From: Mallotus nudiflorus | Lineage: Eukaryota; Streptophyta; Magnoliopsida; Malpighiales; Euphorbiaceae | NCBI GenBank assembly: GCA_947683625.1 | Contig: CANTUR010000381.1 | Location: 744,001 to 808,000, forward strand | DNA: 64,000 nt | Reading direction: 5' to 3' | Shown: piece after piece, positions 57,521 to 64,000 of the stretch | Layout: each line of letters opens with the position of its first letter | Numbering within the stretch: position 1 is the stretch's first letter | Position numbers and translations under genes: made by a program | The notes under the pieces: model-generated | Databases searched by the model: none | Seen by the model: the letters and a program-made list of their open reading frames with translations, nothing else | What the model was told of the DNA's origin: nothing

Positions 57521-59397
57521 TATGAATTTAAACCATTGCTGACTCTCCCTTTAGGGGTTGTTTTTAAGGTTTAAAAGCTATAGAAATGATGAGATTACAG
57601 TAATTATTTTGAAATGCATATACAAAGTGTAAGCATAAGTACAATTATTATAAGATGTATGCTTTGGTACGATTGTTATGAAATGCATGTATGCAATGTT
57701 ATGTAAAGGGATGCGAGATTAGTATGAAGATGTAACATATGCATGTTATGCCATGTGCTACATAAAATTTTATTGTAAGTTCACATGAGCTTATATGATG
57801 CATATGATGTACTTGCTTTATGTTCATAAGAAGGAAACATAGTAAAATAAGAAAGGGTTAGTAAATAAAAATGGCATGAGCTAAAATAAAGCCTTATGAA
57901 TGCTTATCACATTATAGGTTAAAAAAGTAGTTATCGTGAGTGCATAATGTCCCTATGTAAAGGAACAAGATGAGAATATATGTGTTATGTTTTTATGTAA
58001 AGATGCAGGATGGCTACAAAAGATAAAAAGGATTTTAAGAAAATTGGTCAGTAGTTCTTGTACATTTATTAATGTTAGATAAGTAATTGATGTGTGATGC
58101 ATGGTATACACTTGTAAAAGAGAAGGGTGATCATGTATGCATGTGGTAAATGCAGAATCCTATAATGAAAAATGCTTATTACTATAAGAAATAATGGTTA
58201 GTATGTGCTATCTACATGTATGTTATGTATGCATGATAGAAAAAATCTCAAAGATCGATTAGTATTTCCTGTAGAGTGAACAAACCAATCACAATCAAGC
58301 TCTCGCTTCTAACCTTATTTCTGCACGAGGTTATTTAGTCTCTTTCCTATGTGGGTTTTGAACCTATAGTCATCAGTGGACTATGGTTCTGATCTCAGAA
58401 CTAGGTTGTTTCAATTTATATTGATTAGAACTAATAGATAAATTAAGGAATGATACTCAAATGTACTTGAGGTAATCATATAATGTTAATATGAGGGTTA
58501 ATTGTCAGGTGTCAAATGGTATCTAGAGCCCAGATGCACTCGTATGCATAGGGCTAAGGTCAATAAAAGGGGATCCAAGTTCTTACCACCATATTGGTAT
58601 TCAATATATTTATAGGGAGTCATGAAAGTATCATTTGATAATTTACAGTTTGATTATGTTGACATAAAGGTCCATAATCTAGTTAAATCCCTAAACCATT
58701 CATTTAATTTGATAAGAACAAATGGCTAATATCTCATTGGTTCTATCATTGAGAGACATCATTATTTACTAGTTTACATAGACTATTTAGGCTAAGATAC
58801 ATGATTCTTAACATTCCTCATGTTTTAGGCTGGTACGAAGTAGATAAGAATGACGTGGACCTCAGCATGAGCATTCTACAAAAAATGATGTTATGATGTC
58901 GTTCGATGATAGACACTAGGAGAGTCTTGTCATTTGTAAATATCAAGTTAAAGGAAATCATTAGGACAAGGATAGCATGCAAAGCTTGGTGGAGTCCTAA
59001 TGGAAGTTATTATTGGTTTATTTACATAGGCTAAGTTAGGGTAAAAGGCCAAAGGTTCCTTTAGCGAGAATGCCCCTATATGACTAGGGTTATAGACAGT
59101 GTTCAGTGAGTCTAGCATTTTTTGATAACTCATGTCACCCCCCTTTTAGGAATTGGGTTACAAACTCTAGTTAGATGAGCCTGCTGATATAACAAATAAA
59201 GGCTAAAGGTGATAAATCTAAATCAGTCACCCCATGCTCTAGTCAAACTATAGTGGATCACTTTCCATCATTGTTAGCTGATAGGAACTAGTGGTGCAAG
59301 TGTGATGTATAGTGCAAATGCATTGGTGAGGGGCTCTATACAATTGAGTATTGCATAATGAGAAATAGTAATTTTTTTAGTTGATCTCTCTTACTTA
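57521..59397 (-). other. Leader (5' UTR) of element E
   Basis: About 1.9 kb with no gene. From about 58060 to 59397 it aligns with the leaders of A and B (for example CAATTGAGTATTGCATAATG at about 59340). The first 500 bp are specific to E. Confidence 0.7.
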
Positions 59398-59419
59398 GAA
59401 GTCCTTAGTGGAGTCGCCA
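59398..59419 (-). other. Primer-binding site of element E
   Basis: Element-strand TGGCGACTCCACTAAGGACT: the best-preserved PBS of the Tat family in this window, fitting an arginine tRNA 3' end. Confidence 0.78.
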
Positions 59420-59420
59420 C

Positions 59421-59448
59421 TATGAGTGACCTAGTTTGACTATTTTGA
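59421..59448 (-). repeat. 5' LTR of element E, first 28 bp
   Basis: TATGAGTGACC then AGTTTGACTATTTTGA as in the 3' LTR (40572-40599); it then breaks off where element G starts. Confidence 0.8.
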
Positions 59449-59451
59449 AAA

Positions 59452-60760
59452 TGACTTAGAGGGGGATGAATAAGGTGATTGAATAATAAACAAAAATTAA
59501 AATAATTCTTTGCAAGATTTGAAAGAAAGTTGACAAGGAAGAATGATGAACACAAGAATTTAAGGAGTTTAGATTCTCAACAATCCTATGTCTCCACCTA
59601 ACTTATCCTCAAGTTAGGATTTTCAATTCCCACAATCTTATTCATAAGATTTGAGATTACACAAGACTTTGAGGCTCACTTTTTAACCTTACAACTTGAG
59701 TTTTTCAAGGCTCACTAAAAAACCAAATCCTAAGTGTTTTAATGGTAAACCCTTAAACCAATTCCACTAAAATATAATCTCACTTCCCATTTTCTTAATC
59801 CTAGAAAATAAAAGAATAAGAATATCTATTCTAATACTCACCATATCTCATAAGAGTTATACAAATATGAAATTAAATTGAAGAGAGTTTTAAGAAATTA
59901 ATTGAATGTTTAAGAGAGTATAAGGAGTAAACAAGTTTTTTAAACCTGTAATTGAACTCCATGGAGTGTTTATATAGATAAACACTAAATAATATGGATT
60001 TAGGATGTATTAAACATGTCTCCAATGTCTCTTATTGCTTTTTGAATCATCTTGGACTTATTTTTATCAAAACACCTCTCACGATCGTGAGGAGCAAGTT
60101 CTAGCTTATAAGCGGTGAAATACTAGTTGTTGCATTCAAAAATGACCATTTTGAGACATCAGGACTACCCCCATGAGCTAAGCTTTGCTCCTCACGATCT
60201 TGAGGGTAGCTCGTGAGGAGCACTGACCATTTTGTAAAAAATGAGCTCCTGAGGCACTATATAAGGTCGAATCGTGAGGTGCTCATGAGTATACTATTGT
60301 AAAAGAAATTGCATAAACATGACATATATAAGGGATAACAAATAATTATAAGGAAGATTATTTTTAAATAACACCAAGAAAAAAATTTTATCCTTTGTAT
60401 AAATATATTTCTATATTACTCCCCTTTTTATAGATATGATAACAAATATAAATTTAATAAATTATTCCGCTTTTGTTAAAAAATAAAAACAACATAAACT
60501 TCAACATGAGGAATCAAAAGAGACATGGCCTAATATAACAAATGTGTTAAAAATATAAAAGCAAGATAACACGATTATTTAAAAAATATTTGGTATTATT
60601 AAGGAAATAATTTCAAACATGTAGTGCTACTAAAATGCATCACAAAATTAGCACATATAGCACTTATTTGAAACTTAACTATCACATGATCATATAGAGC
60701 TTAGCTAGCTAACATACATGATCATATAGCACTTAATATATCACAAACATAATTATCACA
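59452..60760 (-). repeat. Probable 3' LTR of element G
   Basis: 1309 bp, plus strand TGACTTAGAGGGGG to AATTATCACA. A minus-strand TATA box (CTATATAAACACTCC) lies near 59970-59985. Around 60070-60290 it has several copies of words like CTCACGATCGTGAGGAGC, partly palindromic. GAAAA at 59447-59451 may be its target duplication, unconfirmed. Confidence 0.55.
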
Positions 60761-60779
60761 TAGCTTCTTCTCCCCTTTT
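60761..60779 (-). other. Polypurine tract of element G
   Basis: Element-strand AAAAGGGGAGAAGAAGCTA next to TGTGATAATT, the proposed LTR start. Confidence 0.65.
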
Positions 60780-61378
60780 GTCATAGTTAAAAAAAAAGAA
60801 GTATATATAAAGGGAAATGAACCTAAAGGAAATAAAAATTCTCAAGGGAATAAAAGATCAAAAACCAAAACAATGAAAATAAATATGCAAAAAATCTTTA
60901 TACAATCTATGTCATACATAAAAAAAGTAAGCAAATCAAGGTCTTTTATCATAAGAAGAAAATCATGAAAGCATGATTATTAAATTATAATAAAAGTATA
61001 TATACTTACAGTGTTACTATGTATGCATAAAAAATAATTTTCTCCCCTTACTTGAAACTAACACAAATATATCTTTAAAAATAACTTTTTCTTGAAATGA
61101 AATTAACTAAATACACATGAAACTCATTATTTCTCCTATTTTTTCAAAATGCAAAAGGAAATTTTAGCAAAATATTAATTGTAAAAAAAAGGATAGAATT
61201 TTTTTGTTATTGGAAAAAAGGATACAATTACAATGATATTGAAATATCAATTGTAAATGAAAAAACACAAACAGCAAAACATAAGACATAAACTAGCATC
61301 TTAAGGTTTAAAATAAAATTGAAAGTAAATAGTAAATAAACCAAACATAAAAGTAATGTAAAACAAAAAAATATAGTC
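60780..61378. other. AT-rich 3' UTR of element G
   Basis: No gene seen; A-rich on the plus strand. Confidence 0.5.
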
Positions 61379-62620
61379 TTATGGAGGAGGAGTAGGATTC
61401 CAAGTGCATTGTATGTTATGATAAGCATACAATTTATGAATATCATACTCCATGTGACCCATCCTATGCTCAAATCAATTAAGTCTAGTGTCCACTTGAT
61501 CAAATCTATAATTGAAGTTCATTTCAACAATGGATAGACGAGCAAAAAATCCACCAACCTAAGCAAGCTCATCATCAACATTTTATGAAGTGGAAGGTCC
61601 TCTTGTTGTTTTTCTTTAAGATTAAGGAGGAGCATGCTCTTGAGGGATTTCTTCTTCAATTTAGGCACCTTCAAGTCCAAGAGTACCTATGTACACAATA
61701 TCTTCTAAGTCTTGTGCTATCTCCTCATCAACATTTTTATCTCTAACTTTGTCTTTCAAAACCCAAGAATTTCTAACAAGCTTGAATTGTCTGGTGTTTC
61801 TCAAGAGGTTATCATCAAGGAAAGAAGGTGGAACAAAACGCATATTGTTCAAATTGATCCTAAAGTGATGAGCAATTTTATTGATGAAGCCTCCTACATA
61901 TAAGGTACCACTAACACTATCATTAGGTAACCAAAACCTTGATTAAAGCCATCTTCCTAGCTCAACATCTATGCCTTCAATAAGACACCTAACAATGAAA
62001 AGATCATTAAATGAAATAGCTTCATTACTTAAGCCCCTATAATTAATAGAGTAGGTAATAAACTTATATACATACCAAAGAGATTTTAAAGCAAAATTAG
62101 ATTCTTTTGTGCATCTTGCTTCAAATGGTTTAGCATTAGGTTTAACATGTTAAGTCCAAAAAGGGTTAGAAAGCCAAAAAAGAATTAGGAGAAGCTAAAC
62201 CCCATGTCTAAAATTAAAGATTCCATCAAAATCTTGAGAGGTAAGGAATCTATCTCTCCTACCAATCTAAATCTCATGCTATTCATAGGATTTTGTGCAT
62301 TGAAGTCGTGGGTTCTCAAGCAATAGGAAGCAAGAAATTCATGGACTTAAGAGGGATAGGTAGGAAAAAGCATTGAATGCAAAATCATACAAAACCTGCA
62401 TTATCAGGTAAGGTCCTAACCTCATTGAAATAACCCATCTTCTCTAAAGTAACTTAAGACATGTACTTAGAGGAAATAATTTTCCTTTACTTGAATTGCG
62501 CAAGCCTTTCCCTAAATTGAGTGGATATGTAGGGGAGAAGAGGTTGATTTTTTAGGTTGATTTTTGATACCTCTTCTTAAGGAGGAAGAGGCATCTTAAG
62601 TTTTTCTTCTTAGGAGCCAT
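61379..62620 (-). pseudogene. Putative plant transposon-type protein of element G, broken
   Basis: The start MAPKKKNLRC at 62620 and the C-terminal region are in one frame, but the middle needs frame changes. Recognisable pieces: RKIISSKYMS and LEKMGYFNEVRTLPDNAGF; VHEFLASYCLRTHDFNAQNP with MRFRLVGEIDSLPLKILME; 61852-61661 MNNMRFVPPSFLDDNLLRNT to DLEDIVYIGTLGLEGA; then MNFNYRFDQVDTRLN and FEHRMGHMEYDIHKLYAYHN, ending TWNPTPPP and TAA at 61379-61381. The MAPKK start, 'EF-A' segment and a C-terminal RFDxxDxRL amphipathic repeat followed by a PPT are typical of plant ORFs carrying the putative plant transposon protein domain. Role unknown. Confidence 0.58.
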
Positions 62621-63007
62621 GGTAATGAGATGGAAGAGATAAGAGTGAAGAATTTTAGAGAAGAGAAAAAATTTTGGGAATTGGGAATTTTTGCTTGTTA
62701 GACTGCTACACACAAGCGGTTCATGAGTGGCTCTCGATAAGTAGATCCACAACGGTTTATGAGCTCAACGAATCATGATGGAAGATGCTAAAAGGTCCCT
62801 AAACTTTTAAATTCATTGTAATTAGGTCCTTAAAAAATGTGACAAATAGGTCCTTATGCACTAAATAAATCATCAAATAAAAACAAATCACCCAAAATGA
62901 GGGAGAAGAAAATGTAAAGACAAAATCAGTAGTTTTTTGCAGTATAAATTACTTGAATTTTTAGAGTATCTTTTCAATCTTTTGAATAGTAAAATGTGAA
63001 TATAATC
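62621..63007. other. Upstream part of the element G pseudogene
   Basis: Contains the plausible 5' UTR of the broken ORF and no other gene. Confidence 0.45.
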
Positions 63008-63340
63008 GTACTTCAATGTTCATAAATGAGTAAAAGTACAAAATCCCTTGACGGTATCCATATTAAGAAGTATGAGAAAGGCAGGGGAATACTAAAAGGA
63101 TAATCAAAATAACAACAAACATAATATACTCCAATGCTCAAAATTAAGTAAGAGTATCAATATGATACCTCTAGTGGTATCCATGTTGAGTAATATAAGA
63201 AAGGCAGGGGGAATACTAAAAGAAGACCATGTCTAAAAACTGCTCTATTTACTCTAGTGCTCTATAAGAGTATGAGTATCCAAAAGACCTTTCCAACGGT
63301 ATCCATGCTGAGTAATATCCAAAAGGTAGGGGAATACTCA
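63008..63340 (-). repeat. Three inverted-repeat modules in element G
   Basis: Copies at 63008-63092, 63127-63217 and 63249-63340, in reverse orientation to those in C and E on the plus strand. Each has ACTCCAATGCTC-type start, GGTATCCATGTTGAGTAAT-type middle and AAAGGCAGGGGAATACT-type end. The third holds the perfect hairpin CTCTATAAGAG inside TACTC...GAGTA. Spacing between copies is about 119-122 bp. Confidence 0.85.
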
Positions 63341-64000
63341 GATAATGAAGGAAAGCACAAAAGATAATTCAAAGGCTATTTTTGATACTCATAATTTTGA
63401 TCTTTTTTATGCTCATTGTCCATAAGTTTGGTTGTTTCCATAAGTTTGGTTGAGCAAATTCTCCCTAAAAATTAAGTGTGACAGTAAGCTCTCCACTTGG
63501 TAAAAGATATACTCTTAGCATAAGATGGTTAACAATACCTCTAACCCTTGCAAATGGAAAATAAATGATATTCATGAAAATTAAAAAAATGTGAGATTCA
63601 TTAAGTGCATGCTATCTCTTGAAATAATGATGAATTTTCTCATAAATTTTCAACATTATAATGTACTTTGGTACATTCATCATGATTGAAACTAACTTCA
63701 ATAAGTTTGTAGGAATTACAAATCCAAAAGGAAGTGCACCCAACTTCTAGCATTGGCTAACACAATAAAATTCAAAGTCAGTCAACAAAAAATTCTAATA
63801 AGTTAGCATAAAGAATTCAAAGCATTCAACTTAAATACCCATAAATAAAAATTACAAGCAGTTATGGACTATAGCATTATCAAAGCATCTTTAGCAAGCA
63901 ATTATGGATTATAGCATCATTGGCGAGCAACAAAAGGGTTGCAGCTAATCACAACCAATAATAGATTACAGCATTATCAATGAGCAATGAAAGGGTTAAA
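63341..64000. other. Right end of the window, probably element G
   Basis: No gene seen. From 63850 onward AGCAATTATGGATTATAGCA-like words recur about three times (63850-63990), perhaps the beginning of another tandem repeat. Confidence 0.45.

Larger units (their letters stand above)
40572..59448 (-). mobile_element. Element E: Tat-family derivative without visible pol
   Basis: Shares with A and B the LTR, the PPT, the 3' UTR minisatellites, the leader, the PBS and parts of gag (57520-57273 and 50096-49267). Between gag and the 3' UTR (42389-49266) I find no RT, RNase H or integrase motif on either strand. Instead it holds repeat arrays, two copies of the inverted-repeat module and a plus-strand coding-like fragment. 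Element F interrupts gag; element G interrupts the 5' LTR after 59448, and the remainder is outside the window. It is best read as a non-autonomous element that relied on A/B-type enzymes. Confidence 0.82.
59452..64000 (-). mobile_element. Element G: LTR retrotransposon, lineage unknown, right end outside the window
   Basis: Starts in E's 5' LTR. A probable 3' LTR (59452-60760) is bordered by a polypurine tract, and a broken ORF of the 'putative plant transposon protein' type lies internal to it. No pol domain is seen before the window ends, so it may be non-autonomous or its pol may lie further right. The second LTR is not in the window, so the LTR limits rest on TG...CA ends, PPT and TATA only. 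Confidence 0.6.

Noticed and set aside
59447..59451. GAAAA as target duplication of G
   Set aside because: The second copy is outside the window, and the uninterrupted E LTR reads differently after TATTTTGA, so it cannot be confirmed.

Overview
The window is repeat-rich, AT-rich plant nuclear DNA, probably heterochromatin of a flowering plant (the species cannot be told). I see no intact host gene, no tRNA or rRNA gene and no CRISPR array. Almost everything is LTR retrotransposon sequence, and every element reads on the minus strand, so in each complete element the right-hand LTR is the 5' LTR.

Layout. (1) Element A is a decayed Tat-lineage Ty3/Gypsy element. It fills 1-4785 and 31079-39108, and its left end lies outside the window. 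(2) Element B is a second Tat element (4786-31073). It sits inside A's pol region between 5-bp duplications CATCA. (3) Element C is an Athila-lineage element (18993-29301). It sits inside B's 5' LTR between duplications TAGGG. (4) Solo LTR D (31393-33203) of the Tat family sits in A, flanked by CCGTA/CTGTA. (5) 39109-40571 is the only sequence not assigned to an LTR element. It holds a palindromic minisatellite and the start of a Myb/SANT-like pseudogene, cut by the next insertion. (6) Element E (40572-59448 or beyond) is a Tat-family derivative. It keeps the LTR, PBS, PPT, leader and part of gag but shows no pol. (7) Element F (50097-57267) is a chromovirus of CRM type inserted in E's gag between duplications CTCAT. 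It is the best-preserved element: one 1608-codon gag-pol frame broken only by seven stop codons. (8) Element G (59452 to beyond the window) lies in E's 5' LTR. It has a terminal repeat and a broken gene of the 'putative plant transposon protein' type.

A and B also carry, on the plus strand and so antisense to gag-pol, a broken intron-containing gene with a plant mobile domain (PMD). Extra ORFs of this sort are known in Tat elements. B and E carry minisatellites in their 3' untranslated regions. A and B could once have supplied reverse transcriptase and integrase to pol-less relatives such as E, because the LTR ends, primer-binding site and leader match. All enzymes seen now are broken.

The least explained signals are three. 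A motif of about 90 bp with nested inverted repeats occurs six times across three different elements (C, E and G). E holds a coding-like fragment I do not recognise. All nested insertions share one orientation. Coordinates of LTR ends and target duplications were read directly from the sequence. Domain calls come from motif recognition without database searches.
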